In this document: one piece after another, positions 41,642 through 51,111 of the stretch | Layout of the letters: each line of letters starts with the position of its first letter | How positions within the stretch are numbered: the first letter of the stretch is position 1 | Assembly (NCBI GenBank): GCA_019638285.1 | Contig: JAHBUB010000003.1 | Coordinates: 1 to 64,000 of the forward strand | Origin: Cyclobacteriaceae bacterium | GTDB taxonomy: Bacteria > Bacteroidota > Bacteroidia > Cytophagales > Cyclobacteriaceae | Direction: 5' to 3' | DNA length: 64,000 nt | Made by a program: the position numbers and the translations under genes | Notes under the pieces: model-generated | Database searches by the model: none | Told to the model about the DNA's origin: nothing | What the model saw: the letters and a program-made list of their open reading frames with translations, nothing else

Positions 41642-44600
41642 AGCCCAATGTTTAATGAGAAGGTGATGATCTTGGGTTGTGGCAATGCCACACCACCTGA
41701 GCTAAAGAATTCAGGATCTTGCCCGTTCAATGCCTTGTCAGAATATAACAATGCAATGTTTTGCCCTTCGAGTGAAATATTGGCATTGGCCAACCCTATG
41801 CGGTTCGTCACATTACCTGGAAGTTGATAGGAGAGTCTGGCTGATTTAAGCCGGATATAGTCTCCATTGGCTACTCGAATGTTACTCTTGTTGTATAAGT
41901 CGTAGGATAAAACCGCATAAGTATCCACTTGTGAAATTCCTTTGTCAAGTATTACTGGAATATTGGTTCGCATTTCATCACCAGGCACCGCCCATCGGTT
42001 CACCAGATCGCCAGGGAGTGCATCCGTATCATTATAGGTGGCAAAGAATGAATCGTTGAGCCTGATTTTGTAATCATATTTGAATGAGAGCAGAAAGCTA
42101 AGTGCAAAATTCTTGTAGGTAAAAGAATTGGTAAGCCCACCTGCACCCCGTGGCTCGATCGGACCGCCATAAGTGAGTAATGTTCCTAGGTCTTTCCTGC
42201 TTTGTAGATCGAATTCTGAGGCTATTTCGCCCTTGTCATCATAAAATTGAGGTAGTCCCTTTTCACTCAACCCTGCAAATTTTGTAGAATATACTCCGCG
42301 TCTGGGGCCGCCTAATACTGCAGCACCGTTCTGACTTATGGCATCCACCAAACGTGGCCCATAATCCAGACGGGTAATTTTGTCTTTGGTATAACCAAAA
42401 TTGAAATCTGTTTTCCATGTGAATCCAGGCCTCTTCAAATTGACTGTAGACAGGGAGACTTCAAAGCCTTGGGCTTCCATGTCTGCAAAATTCCCAACCT
42501 TTAATCCTTGCCCACCGATGCCGCTGGTTTGCACTACGCCAATGAGGTCAAGGGCATTGCGTACATAATAATCTAAAGATCCGCTCACATTGAATTTCTT
42601 TAATCCAAAATCCAATCCCACGTTAAATTCTTTCAGCTTTTCCCACGTGAGTTCACTGTTGGTGAGGTCTTTGATTCTTAGTACCGGCTCCACATCGGTA
42701 GGCCTGATGGTAGCATCGGCCTGTAGGTTGAGCAAAGCACTCGCGTTGGGAGGGAGGTTCCCTGATATACCATAAGTAGTTCGAAGTTTAAGGGAATTGA
42801 ACACGTTGAGACCCGGAGTACTTTCAAAAAAGCTTTCATTGTCAATGTTCCATGCCCCGCTCACATTCCAGGTGGGCAGATAGCGTACTGCATTGCTTTC
42901 ACCCAATTGGTTGGATCCGTCATACCTTGCAGTGAAGTTGGCCACATAACGTGACTTGTAGGCATAGCCTCCATTAAAGAAGAGTCCCACGAACCGATCT
43001 CTTTCTTCTGACCGGGAGTAATAATCAATATTTTGAAGATTGAAGAACTCAATAATTTTCGGATCGGTGATAACCACACCACCACTTTCATAAATAACAC
43101 CCAACCCGGTGGCGCTGGTGGTGAGCCGATTGGTAAATCTGATTTCCTCACCTGCCAATACATTTACTTCATGCGCATTGTTAAATGTGTTGGACCAGTT
43201 TACACTCATCCGGTTAAAAAAGTTGAGTAAATTATTTTGATCTAGGTAATTGAATCCGCCCTGTGGAAGTACAACTGCAGGGTTAAGTCCTGGGTTATTT
43301 GGATCTCTGAAAAGTAGGTTATTCGCTTCTTGAATGAATTGGGTAGCGTTTGCCCTGTAGGCTTCCGCCTGATTAGAGCGCTCGTGCACGGTATGATCTC
43401 TTCTGGTGTTGGCATAGCGGGCTTGTAGCACACCGTTCACAGATATGTTTTTCCGTGGCTTGATTTCAAAATCCGTTTGTGCTGAAACATCCGACACGGT
43501 GATGTCCATAAAGTTCAACTCTAATTCCTCCAGGATATTAAAGGGCGCATAGTTTCTTCTGAAAAACTCACGATTGCCATTGTCATCAAAAGGACGAATG
43601 GATCTTGCTGTATTCAACGCATAACTAAATGGATTGATGTCAAAACCCCTGCTGAATTTTCCTGTGATGGGATCAAACTCCCTGTTGCGTGTGCCTGGTA
43701 CTTTTTGGTCGCGGTAGCTGGCAGAAAGCTTCAAGCCAAAGGTAAAGTAGTCAGAAAGAAAATAAGTGTTGCGTGCGGTGCCAGTAAACCGTTGTACTTT
43801 ATCCGCAATGGTTTGTCCTTGGTCATTAAGGTAACTTATTGAATAATAACTGTTGGATTTATCATTGCCGCTGGTGAAGCTGAGGGAATGCTGTTGTTGC
43901 AGGCCGACATCCCTGAACAGTACATCAAACCAATCGGTATTGGCATTTTCATATTTATTTAAAAATGTTTCATTCAAGGTGCCACCAGGGCCCCAGTTCA
44001 GTTGGTGGTTGGCAATCAGATCAAACATTTTACCCATGGCACCATAGTTAGATGCCCTTACAGAAGTGCTCAGATCGATCAGTCCTTTTTCAAACAACTC
44101 CCGGTAGACCGACATCTCTTCTGCCGAATTGAGCAAATCAAATTGATTGTAAGTAGGTCGAAGCTTACCCGAGAAATTGCCTGTATAGTTTACTTTTAAA
44201 GCTCCACTTTTTCCTCGTTTGGTGGTGATTACGATGACACCGTTTGCAGCCCTTGCCCCATAGATGGCGGTGGCAGAGGCATCTTTCAGCACCTGAAAAG
44301 ATTCAATGTCGTTGGGATTGAGATTGGCTACGGAAGAACTGATCAAGGTGTTGGCATTTCCTGAAATAAAATCCTCTGCGCTTACGTTAGAGAGGTCTTC
44401 AAGAATAACGCCATCCACGACAAACAAAGGCTGGTTGTTGCCATTGATAGAGGCATTGCCTCGAATTCTTATTTTCGGTGAAGTACCGAATGTTCCAGAA
44501 ACATTATCCACACTTACACCTGCCACCCGCCCTTCTAAAACCCTTCCTACATCGGAGAGTCCGTCCATTTTTATGTCCGACATCTTCACGTTTTCGGAGG

Positions 44601-44979
44601 CACCGGTAAAGAGCTTGCGCTCCACTTCCTGAAATCCTGTCACCACTACTTCATCGAGTATGTCTGTGGATTCGCTGAGGGTGATGTTAAAAGAGGATTG
44701 CCCGTTGATGGATTGGCGAACTTCCTCCATGCCTATCATTCTAAATAACAATACCTGATTGCTATTCGCTTTAATAGTGAAGTGGCCATCAAAATCACTG
44801 ACGGTACCTGTGGTTGTATTCTCAATAAGGATGTTTACACCGGGAAGGCCCTCGCCCTTGTTGTCAGACACCTTTCCGGTAATGGTTAGTTCAGATTGGG
44901 CGTGAGATGTGAAGAATGCCCCAATGCAAATCAGGCAAAGCAACATCTTTTTAAAGCCACCCCAAATTCCAACGCGCAT
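41638..44979 (-). CDS. SusC/RagA-family TonB-linked outer membrane protein
   Basis: An 1113-aa TonB-dependent transporter of the SusC type. The signal peptide ends near HAQ28. A carboxypeptidase-regulatory-like domain follows (ELTITGKVSDNKGEGLPGVNILIENTTTG). The SusC-type plug has VLKDASATAIYGARAANGVIVITTKRGK (about 230-257), then a large beta-barrel to ITFSLNIGL. With SusD it imports a substrate across the outer membrane. A start 11 codons later is possible (MLLCLICIG), but the given ATG is kept. It is the second gene of the operon, 39 bases after the PKD lipoprotein. Confidence 0.95.
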   Translation of the reverse strand: MRVGIWGGFKKMLLCLICIGAFFTSHAQSELTITGKVSDNKGEGLPGVNILIENTTTGTVSDFDGHFTIKANSNQVLLFRMIGMEEVRQSINGQSSFNITLSESTDILDEVVVTGFQEVERKLFTGASENVKMSDIKMDGLSDVGRVLEGRVAGVSVDNVSGTFGTSPKIRIRGNASINGNNQPLFVVDGVILEDLSNVSAEDFISGNANTLISSSVANLNPNDIESFQVLKDASATAIYGARAANGVIVITTKRGKSGALKVNYTGNFSGKLRPTYNQFDLLNSAEEMSVYRELFEKGLIDLSTSVRASNYGAMGKMFDLIANHQLNWGPGGTLNETFLNKYENANTDWFDVLFRDVGLQQQHSLSFTSGNDKSNSYYSISYLNDQGQTIADKVQRFTGTARNTYFLSDYFTFGLKLSASYRDQKVPGTRNREFDPITGKFSRGFDINPFSYALNTARSIRPFDDNGNREFFRRNYAPFNILEELELNFMDITVSDVSAQTDFEIKPRKNISVNGVLQARYANTRRDHTVHERSNQAEAYRANATQFIQEANNLLFRDPNNPGLNPAVVLPQGGFNYLDQNNLLNFFNRMSVNWSNTFNNAHEVNVLAGEEIRFTNRLTTSATGLGVIYESGGVVITDPKIIEFFNLQNIDYYSRSEERDRFVGLFFNGGYAYKSRYVANFTARYDGSNQLGESNAVRYLPTWNVSGAWNIDNESFFESTPGLNVFNSLKLRTTYGISGNLPPNASALLNLQADATIRPTDVEPVLRIKDLTNSELTWEKLKEFNVGLDFGLKKFNVSGSLDYYVRNALDLIGVVQTSGIGGQGLKVGNFADMEAQGFEVSLSTVNLKRPGFTWKTDFNFGYTKDKITRLDYGPRLVDAISQNGAAVLGGPRRGVYSTKFAGLSEKGLPQFYDDKGEIASEFDLQSRKDLGTLLTYGGPIEPRGAGGLTNSFTYKNFALSFLLSFKYDYKIRLNDSFFATYNDTDALPGDLVNRWAVPGDEMRTNIPVILDKGISQVDTYAVLSYDLYNKSNIRVANGDYIRLKSARLSYQLPGNVTNRIGLANANISLEGQNIALLYSDKALNGQDPEFFSSGGVALPQPKIITFSLNIGL

Positions 44980-45018
44980 ATTCTCCGGATAAGGTTCGTT
45001 GTGTTAGAAATTTTCGGT

Positions 45019-45798
45019 TTATCTCAGTTCGTAAAAAAAGACAATGTCAATGAAATGATCGGTCGAATTAAAACCTGAAATAGAAAAATTACCTTTTGTG
45101 CCATCCTCACTTGTTATTACTGAGGGCGCTTGAACTGGGTTAAAGGTTACACCCATTACAAATGAGAATGGGTCGTTGAGAGAGGGGTTGTCTTCGTCAG
45201 TACCATCCCAGTCGGTTAAAACAAAAGCCCATGTTTCATTCGTTAAAATCAGATCTGTGGTAACTGTATTGCCTACATCCTGTCCGGATGCATCGAAAAA
45301 TATGGGGCCATAAAGAGAGTTCTCAATATCCTTATCTGTCAGATCAGCATTGCTTTTATTTACAATGAAATCTACAAATAAATCTGGGCGCTTCTTATCC
45401 TCATCCACCTCATCCTTATCCCAAGCAAAGCCCAAACTATCCATAGGGAATGCCTTTACAATATAACCAACGAGGTACCGTTGTCTAATTGTTATTTCCC
45501 TTGAAACAGAATCCACCTGGCCGTCTTTGGTAAATGCTTTTAACACAACCTTCACTGTTCCGGGATCATCAAAAGTAATGGTAGGGGAGATTTCGGTTGA
45601 AGTTTGCCCGTTGCCAAAAGTCCATTCATACCTATCGGCATTAAGAGTACGATTATCAAACATGATCGGCCTGCCTACTTCTGCAATTTGATTGGTGAAG
45701 TCCACTGTAGCGCGTGGCAACGGATCATCTTCACTACAGGCAAAGGCAAAGACAGCCAAGACAACTATCCACAACGAACGGGTAAGGCTTTTTATCAT
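45019..45798 (-). CDS. PKD-domain lipoprotein
   Basis: A 259-aa lipoprotein. The signal peptide ends at the lipobox Cys21 (VLAVFAFACSEDDPLP). A PKD domain follows at about residues 28-105 (VDFTNQIAEVGRPIMFDNRTLNADRYEWTFGNGQTSTEISPTITFDDPGTVKVVLKAF). A second beta domain of unknown type covers about 110-259. PKD domains often mediate binding on the cell surface. It is the first gene of the SusC/SusD operon and sits 39 bases upstream of susC. The frame begins at 45822, but MIKSLTRSLWIVVLAVFAFAC is a proper signal peptide start. The domain may give substrate or partner recognition. Confidence 0.82.
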   Translation of the reverse strand: MIKSLTRSLWIVVLAVFAFACSEDDPLPRATVDFTNQIAEVGRPIMFDNRTLNADRYEWTFGNGQTSTEISPTITFDDPGTVKVVLKAFTKDGQVDSVSREITIRQRYLVGYIVKAFPMDSLGFAWDKDEVDEDKKRPDLFVDFIVNKSNADLTDKDIENSLYGPIFFDASGQDVGNTVTTDLILTNETWAFVLTDWDGTDEDNPSLNDPFSFVMGVTFNPVQAPSVITSEDGTKGNFSISGFNSTDHFIDIVFFYELR

Positions 45799-46061
45799 AT
45801 GGGTAAAAGTTACGTCAAGCACTAAAAATAGACAAAAATTGGCAGGAGCATACCTACTTTATAAAGTTAACAGTTCTTGAATAAACTTTAAGGGTGTTTT
45901 GGAAATATACCCCACAATGGAAGAGTAAAACTTATAAAACTGTGGTATTGGCAACCTTTTGGGTAAGGGATTATTCATTGATTGAAGTGACCTTACCCAT
46001 TTATCGCTCCTTTTCAAAGCAATTCTTTTTTGTTACTTTTCTGCCCTCAAAAAAACATATC

Positions 46062-47579
46062 ATGAAAAATTTATATAGAATTACCCTGTTTTGTGCAGCG
46101 GTTTTGTTTACACCACTTGCCCTTTTTTCACAAGCCAAACCAGACACCATTCCGAAAGGGGAGGTCTCAACTACCAATCAAACTGTGCGTATCGATGGTA
46201 AAGTCATCACCTACAAGGCAATGGCAGGAACCATGTTGTTGCGCAACAATGATGACGAGCCCATTGCGCTGCATGGATTTACCGCTTACCTAAAGGATGG
46301 GGTTACCGATCCAAAAACCAGGCCTATCACCTTTGTATTTAACGGAGGCCCGGGATCTTCTTCTTTGTGGTTACATATGGGCGTAATTGGTCCCAAGCGG
46401 GTGGTAGTGAATGATCCTGGCTATACCCCCGCGGCACCTTACACACTAGAAGATAACAATGCCTCAATTTTAGATGTATCTGATATTGTAATGATGGATC
46501 CTATTGGTACCGGATTAAGCCATGCCGTAGGTAAAGCAGAGAACAAGGACTTCTGGGGTGTAGATCAAGACATTAGAATGATCAGCCAATTTATCAGACA
46601 GTTTGTTACTGAACAAGACCGTTGGAACTCCCCGAAATTTTTGTTAGGCGAAAGTTATGGCACGTTCAGAAATGCCGGTGTGGTTAATTACTTGCAAGAA
46701 AACATTGGCATGTCAATGAATGGAGTGATCATGGTTTCTGCTGTGTTTGATCTCCGTACCCTTGTTTTTGCACAAGGAGATGATATTTCTTATGTGATGA
46801 ATTTGCCCACCTACTCGGCTGTAGCCTGGTACCACAATAGGGTGCCCAACAAGCCAGCCAGCTTGGAGGCATTCGTTCAGCAGTCGCGTGAGTTTGCAAA
46901 AGGAGAGTATACCACCGCATTAATGGAAGGCGATGGCCTGGTGGGTGAGGCGCGTGAAAAGATTAAAGAGCGGCTGGCCTACTTTACAGGGCTGAGTAAA
47001 GAATACCTTGAAAAGGCTGATTTGAGAGTAAGTGAACCTGAATTTACAGAAGAGCTATTGCGTGACGAACACAAAACTGTAGGGAGATTAGATGCAAGGT
47101 TTACCGGAATCAATCAAGATCCATTGAGCCAGTACTCCTCGTATGATCCTCAAAGTGCTGCCATCAGTCCGGCATATACTGCTTTGTTTATGGATTATTT
47201 TTACAACACCTTAAAGGTGAACAAGGCAAATACTTACTACACTTCGGCTTACGGCAGAAAAGGTTTTGATTGGGATTGGAAACACGCCATGAATGGTGGA
47301 GGTTTTCCTACACCTCCTAATACAGGTCCTGATATGGCACAGGCATTGTCACGCAATCCACACCTTAAGATTATGATCTTAAATGGTTATTACGATTTGG
47401 CTACTCCGTTTTATGGTGTGGAATACTCCATTAACCATCTTGGTTTGGAGAAAGACATCAAAAAGAATATCATCATGAAGTACTATGAAGGGGGCCATAT
47501 GATGTATACCCATAAACCATCCTTAGAGAAATTCAAAAAAGAAACTGCTGAGTTTATCGTACAAATGAGCAAGCATTAA
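46062..47579 (+). CDS. S10 family serine carboxypeptidase-like protein
   Basis: A 505-aa exported protein with a signal peptide (cleavage about LFSQ25). The catalytic triad is visible in family order: Ser198 in FLLGESYGTFR, Asp in NGYYDLATPFYG near residue 445, and His in GGHMMYTHKPS near residue 480. The oxyanion region is FNGGPGSSSLWLHMG. It should cleave C-terminal residues from peptides in the periplasm or outside. The frame is open 56 codons further upstream, but these lack a signal peptide, whereas MKNLYRITLFCAAVLF is a good one. It is followed by a hairpin (47588-47618) that separates it from a convergent gene. Confidence 0.9.
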   Translation: MKNLYRITLFCAAVLFTPLALFSQAKPDTIPKGEVSTTNQTVRIDGKVITYKAMAGTMLLRNNDDEPIALHGFTAYLKDGVTDPKTRPITFVFNGGPGSSSLWLHMGVIGPKRVVVNDPGYTPAAPYTLEDNNASILDVSDIVMMDPIGTGLSHAVGKAENKDFWGVDQDIRMISQFIRQFVTEQDRWNSPKFLLGESYGTFRNAGVVNYLQENIGMSMNGVIMVSAVFDLRTLVFAQGDDISYVMNLPTYSAVAWYHNRVPNKPASLEAFVQQSREFAKGEYTTALMEGDGLVGEAREKIKERLAYFTGLSKEYLEKADLRVSEPEFTEELLRDEHKTVGRLDARFTGINQDPLSQYSSYDPQSAAISPAYTALFMDYFYNTLKVNKANTYYTSAYGRKGFDWDWKHAMNGGGFPTPPNTGPDMAQALSRNPHLKIMILNGYYDLATPFYGVEYSINHLGLEKDIKKNIIMKYYEGGHMMYTHKPSLEKFKKETAEFIVQMSKH

Positions 47580-47587
47580 ATATGGTT

Positions 47588-47618
47588 GCTGGATTCTGGA
47601 GTCTATCCAGAATCCAGC
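47588..47618. terminator. Bidirectional hairpin between convergent genes
   Basis: GCTGGATTCTGG (47588-47599) pairs perfectly with CCAGAATCCAGC (47607-47618) over a 7-base loop. It starts 9 bases after the S10 peptidase stop and ends 16 bases before the SEC-C gene end. It lacks a long T-run. Confidence 0.6.
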
Positions 47619-47633
47619 ACTATTTGCTAGGAC

Positions 47634-47921
47634 CTAGAAAGCATTGTGCCAATGGCCATGCTCATAAGACCAGACCTTGCCGGGAGGAGCTTCGCCCTCC
47701 GGTGGAGCAGATGGGGTAAAACCTTGACCCTGCGCTTCTACATTGTTGGTCGTATTGGTGTAATAGCCAACTATTCCGATGGCAAACAAAGCAACCAGAA
47801 TACCAGTGATTACAAAGGCTTTATTCATGCCACGATTGGAAGTTTCGTTATGCATGTGACAGTTTTTGTATTTCTTCCCACTACCACAATGGCAGGAATC
47901 ATTTCTACCCAATTTTTCCAT
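47634..47921 (-). CDS. SEC-C motif small membrane protein
   Basis: A 95-aa protein. The N-terminal SEC-C zinc-binding motif is RNDSCHCGSGKKYKNCH (residues 6-22, with C-x-C and C-H ligands). One transmembrane helix follows at about 34-53 (AFVITGILVALFAIGIVGYY). A short Pro/Gly-rich tail ends in PPGKVWSYEHGHWH. The motif is best known from the SecA C-terminus, where zinc helps bind SecB and ribosomes; here it is alone on a membrane anchor. The C-terminal HGHWH may be a second metal-binding patch. It has its own leader and is convergent with the S10 gene. Function unknown. Confidence 0.82.
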   Translation of the reverse strand: MEKLGRNDSCHCGSGKKYKNCHMHNETSNRGMNKAFVITGILVALFAIGIVGYYTNTTNNVEAQGQGFTPSAPPEGEAPPGKVWSYEHGHWHNAF

Positions 47922-48078
47922 GATAACAACAGTTTACTGAATCCTTGAAATTAGAAAATAAATAGTAAAGAGGGAAGCCACTGGTATAATTGAATCCATC
48001 TTCTTTCGGATTCAGAATCCACAATCGAGAATAAAGGGATAATGCTTGGTATTAACTCTAACCTGGTTTTCGTTTTAA

Positions 48079-48864
48079 CTACACCGGATCTTCTATTTTT
48101 AAAACATAAATATACGGCCAGTATTTTCCGGTAACCAACATAGACTTGGTGCCTGCATGCCAGGCGATCCCGTTCAATACGTCTGCTTTCGCATTGAGCA
48201 GTTGTGCTTGTTGCACAAGTTTGGAAAGATCAAGAAACCCAGATACCTCCCCATTGACGGGGTTGATCTTGGCGATCCAATGCGTTTGCCATACGTTGGC
48301 ATAAATGGACCCGTCTATGTATTCCAGCTCATTAAGGGCGTTGACAGGCTTACCTTGGTAGGTAACTTTCAATTCTTTCTTTATTTCGAAGCTGAGCGTA
48401 TCCCTGAAATACAAGCTACTGGTGCCGTCACTCATAATCAATTGGGTGCTGTCGTGCGTCAATCCCCAACCTTCGGTCTTATACTTAAACTCATTCAATT
48501 TTTTAAATGTGTGGAGGTCATACACGAAGCCAATTTTGCTTTTCCAGGTCAACTGATAAATCTTGTTGTTCAAAATGGTAATGCCTTCGCCAAAGTATTT
48601 GTTGTCAAGGATTACTTTTTTATCCGCCATCCCTGTCTTAATGTTTACGATACCAATCCAGGAACCTTCCTGCCCTGTACTTTCATAGAGTTCTCCATTA
48701 TGGATAATCAAACCCTGTGTGAAGGCTTCCTTATCGTGGGGAAACGTGCTTTGTACTTTGAAATTGATAAACGTAGGATTTTGAATCACTTCTTTTTTCT
48801 TGGTACAAGAAATCAAAACCAGTATAAGACATAAAGGATAAAAGCGTGTGAAGATTGTTCTCAT
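48079..48864 (-). CDS. Glutaminyl-peptide cyclotransferase-like lipoprotein
   Basis: A 261-aa lipoprotein with lipobox ending at Cys20 (LVLISCTKK). The mature part forms a five-bladed beta-propeller of the glutamine cyclotransferase family: FPHDKEAFTQGLIIHNGELYESTGQEGSWI near residue 40, KIYQLTWKSKIGFVYDLHTFKKLNEFKYKTEGWGLTHD, then NELEYIDGSIYANVWQTHWIAKINPVNGEV. These enzymes turn N-terminal glutamine into pyroglutamate on secreted peptides. It is the last of three lipoprotein genes (49941-50747, 48868-49944, this one) with a 3-base gap to the preceding one. The propeller residues look complete. Confidence 0.88.
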   Translation of the reverse strand: MRTIFTRFYPLCLILVLISCTKKKEVIQNPTFINFKVQSTFPHDKEAFTQGLIIHNGELYESTGQEGSWIGIVNIKTGMADKKVILDNKYFGEGITILNNKIYQLTWKSKIGFVYDLHTFKKLNEFKYKTEGWGLTHDSTQLIMSDGTSSLYFRDTLSFEIKKELKVTYQGKPVNALNELEYIDGSIYANVWQTHWIAKINPVNGEVSGFLDLSKLVQQAQLLNAKADVLNGIAWHAGTKSMLVTGKYWPYIYVLKIEDPV

Positions 48865-48867
48865 TTG

Positions 48868-49944
48868 TTATTTAACGGAAGGATTGACCCAAAGGTGACT
48901 AAACCAATACCAATTTCCAGCACTGTCAGGGGCGGTAAGCGTGTAAAGTGTTCTCCGTCTCTGGGTAAGGTCACTCATGGATTGCAAAGTAAGCTCCATT
49001 TGCCGATCGTTGTGATTAAGTATATTGATTTTACAATCTCCTCCTTGTACAAAGCATTGGAGTTGATTCATCAAAAGCCCTTTGGTGTCAATGGTCAATG
49101 TCAACAAGGGTTTATTCGTGCTGTTAGGAATCAGGTTTTCTTCAGGTGATTTTTTGATGACTTTTAATGATTGCATAGATGCTTTTTCATAAAACATTTT
49201 AGCATAATGCTCTGACATGGGAAAACGAGGGATTTGGTATTTGTCGGTTATGCTATTCATCACTCCTGAATTTTGAGCGGCAGCACCCTGGAATCCATTT
49301 GACTTTACTATGGTTTTCATTTTCTTATCAAATTCGCCATAAGGGTATGCGAATACTTTAGAGGTAATACCCAATTTCTCTTTTATTAACTGCTGTGCGC
49401 TTTTTAAATCATTCTCAAAATCAGAGTATCGCACATTGGGTGGCCTATTGAGAAAATAATCATGCGTGTGGGTATGGTTTCCAATTTCTATTTTCTGTTC
49501 TGTGGCCTCTTTTAATTGTTGCCAGTCCATATAGTCACCAGCACCCACTGTTTCTGTGTTGATAAACAAAGTGGCTGGGAATTTATACTGGCGGAGTAAT
49601 GGCAACCCATTATTAAAAAAACTTTTGTATCCATCATCGATGGAGATAACGGCCGTTTTTTTAACGGGGGTGTTGTTTGAAAGATAGTCAATCGCATCGG
49701 ACAGACTCAACACCTGATAATGGTGATCGGTCAACCACATGAGATGCTCTTCGAAATCGTTAATAGATATGTTGGTGGTGGGAAAACGATTGTCACCAAA
49801 CCGATGATAAACAAAACAAACCACTTCTTTGTAGTTTGGTTCTGTGCTTGCCATCGTGGAATTATCAGCATTTGATTGTTCAGATTGCTGGGGTGCGCAG
49901 CAGTAAATCGAAACGGTTAATACAAAGATCAATATTCGATTCAT
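48868..49944 (-). CDS. Polysaccharide deacetylase-family lipoprotein
   Basis: A 358-aa lipoprotein, lipobox near Cys15/Cys16 (TVSIYCCAPQ). The NodB-type deacetylase motifs are AVISIDDGYKSFF (catalytic Asp-Asp, about residues 97-110), IGNHTHTHDY (HxxxH metal ligands, about 152-161) and VFAYPYGEFDKKMK. The C-terminal 100 residues are a separate beta-rich segment. It would remove acetyl groups from a surface or wall polysaccharide. It overlaps the preceding glucosaminidase gene by 4 bases, ATGA, and is translated with it. The three genes here all act on envelope material. Confidence 0.88.
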   Translation of the reverse strand: MNRILIFVLTVSIYCCAPQQSEQSNADNSTMASTEPNYKEVVCFVYHRFGDNRFPTTNISINDFEEHLMWLTDHHYQVLSLSDAIDYLSNNTPVKKTAVISIDDGYKSFFNNGLPLLRQYKFPATLFINTETVGAGDYMDWQQLKEATEQKIEIGNHTHTHDYFLNRPPNVRYSDFENDLKSAQQLIKEKLGITSKVFAYPYGEFDKKMKTIVKSNGFQGAAAQNSGVMNSITDKYQIPRFPMSEHYAKMFYEKASMQSLKVIKKSPEENLIPNSTNKPLLTLTIDTKGLLMNQLQCFVQGGDCKINILNHNDRQMELTLQSMSDLTQRRRTLYTLTAPDSAGNWYWFSHLWVNPSVK

Positions 49945-50747
49945 GGCACTACAAAATATTGAGGGTCGAGGATGTAGTTGTCATATTTTGTCAGATTATT
50001 ATACTTAATAATTCTCTTCAACTGTTCAGTATACTCGTCTCTCCTTTCACTATAGTATTTCAGGTGGGGGAGTAGAACAAAAGGATCATTGCTTTCCTGA
50101 AGCGCTGTGCGTAATCCCCTGTATGCACGAGCTGATCCTAGTGTTTTGAAGTAGTCAGCGATAGATTGTGATATATCATCGTAGGCCCTTACGTGTATCG
50201 CATCACCCTCTCTTTTTGATTTGGCGCGCAGTCTGGTGTCATCGGTGTTGTAAGACCACATACCAAACACATTATTGCCTTCAATAAAAAATCGCGATTG
50301 CCCCCATCCGCTCTCTACCGCAGCCTGCGCCAGCACGATGCTGTTGGGAACAGTGCTCATGCGCTTTAGCAGATTTTCGATATCGCTGGCTTTGTATTCC
50401 AATTTTAGGGCATGGTAATAAGTGCTATCCTCCTCATTCCAATGTTTTTTTTCTTTGATCACATGTACTTTTTCGCGTTCAACATGCAAATGGTGTTTGG
50501 CAATAAGGACAGAGGGAAGAATAATAGCGATAAATAGTTTTTTTGCATTGGGTATGGTCTGATATTTCAGTCCAGAAACATGGGTATACACAATAGGTTT
50601 TACTAATGAGTCATTTACCAACTGCACCTGACTGAGCGAATCTACTTTAATGGTAGTAATTTGCAGAACGCGTTCTTTATCCTCACATCCCGCCAATAGG
50701 ATAAGACAGAAGATTGAAAGAAATATGCAGACACGACAAATGTTCAT
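49941..50747 (-). CDS. Glucosaminidase (Bax-like) lipoprotein
   Basis: A 268-aa lipoprotein with lipobox ending at Cys20 (CLILLAGCEDK). The glucosaminidase domain has the catalytic Glu in SIVLAQAAVESGWGQSRFFIEGNNVFGMW (about residues 150-180), followed by RAYDDISQSIADYFKTLGSARAYRGLR. This matches the Bax-type subgroup of N-acetylglucosaminidases, which cut peptidoglycan. The frame is open 16 codons upstream, but MNICRVCIFLSIFCLILLAGC is the proper lipoprotein signal. It is the first gene of a three-lipoprotein operon. A hairpin array lies upstream. Confidence 0.85.
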   Translation of the reverse strand: MNICRVCIFLSIFCLILLAGCEDKERVLQITTIKVDSLSQVQLVNDSLVKPIVYTHVSGLKYQTIPNAKKLFIAIILPSVLIAKHHLHVEREKVHVIKEKKHWNEEDSTYYHALKLEYKASDIENLLKRMSTVPNSIVLAQAAVESGWGQSRFFIEGNNVFGMWSYNTDDTRLRAKSKREGDAIHVRAYDDISQSIADYFKTLGSARAYRGLRTALQESNDPFVLLPHLKYYSERRDEYTEQLKRIIKYNNLTKYDNYILDPQYFVVP

Positions 50748-51048
50748 GGGGTAAAGATAAGCAAAGAGGGCACCCAATAGCGATAGAGGATTCAATGCCT
50801 ATTGTTTCATTTTTCATGCCTAGGGTAATGAACCCAAAAAAGTCATTAGACTTTTTTGCACAAAGTGCTGACGATTGAAAATGAAATACTTGCTGCTACA
50901 TTATTGAAGTAAGTTTTGCTTTCATTTTCAATGTCAGGGTTAATCCTGACATTCCTGACGGTCTCGCAGGAATCGTCATCCGAAGGACAAAATTGTCATT
51001 AGGAATGACAATTTTGGGATGAATATTGTATCAAATTAGATAGGAAAG
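50748..51048. repeat. Array of consecutive hairpins in an intergenic region
   Basis: Five inverted repeats follow one another with almost no gap: AAAAAAGTC/GACTTTTTT (50836-50857), ATTGAAAATGAAA/TTTCATTTTCAAT (50874-50932), ATGTCAGG/CCTGACAT (50931-50952), TTCCTG/CAGGAA (50952-50972) and CAAAATTGTCATT/AATGACAATTTTG (50988-51016). The last is 13 bp with a 3-base loop. The set separates the glucosaminidase operon from the lipoprotein gene at 51112. No coding frame is seen. Confidence 0.7.
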
Positions 51049-51091
51049 AAAAAAGCCGTTGGTTTATTCAATACACCAACGGCTTTTTTTT
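51049..51091 (-). terminator. Terminator after the 254-aa lipoprotein gene
   Basis: AAGCCGTTGGT and its complement ACCAACGGCTT form a perfect stem (51053-51063 with 51075-51085). On the minus strand the hairpin is followed by a run of T. It lies 21 bases after the stop codon. Confidence 0.88.
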
Positions 51092-51111
51092 GATAAGTGA
51101 TCATCAATGCT

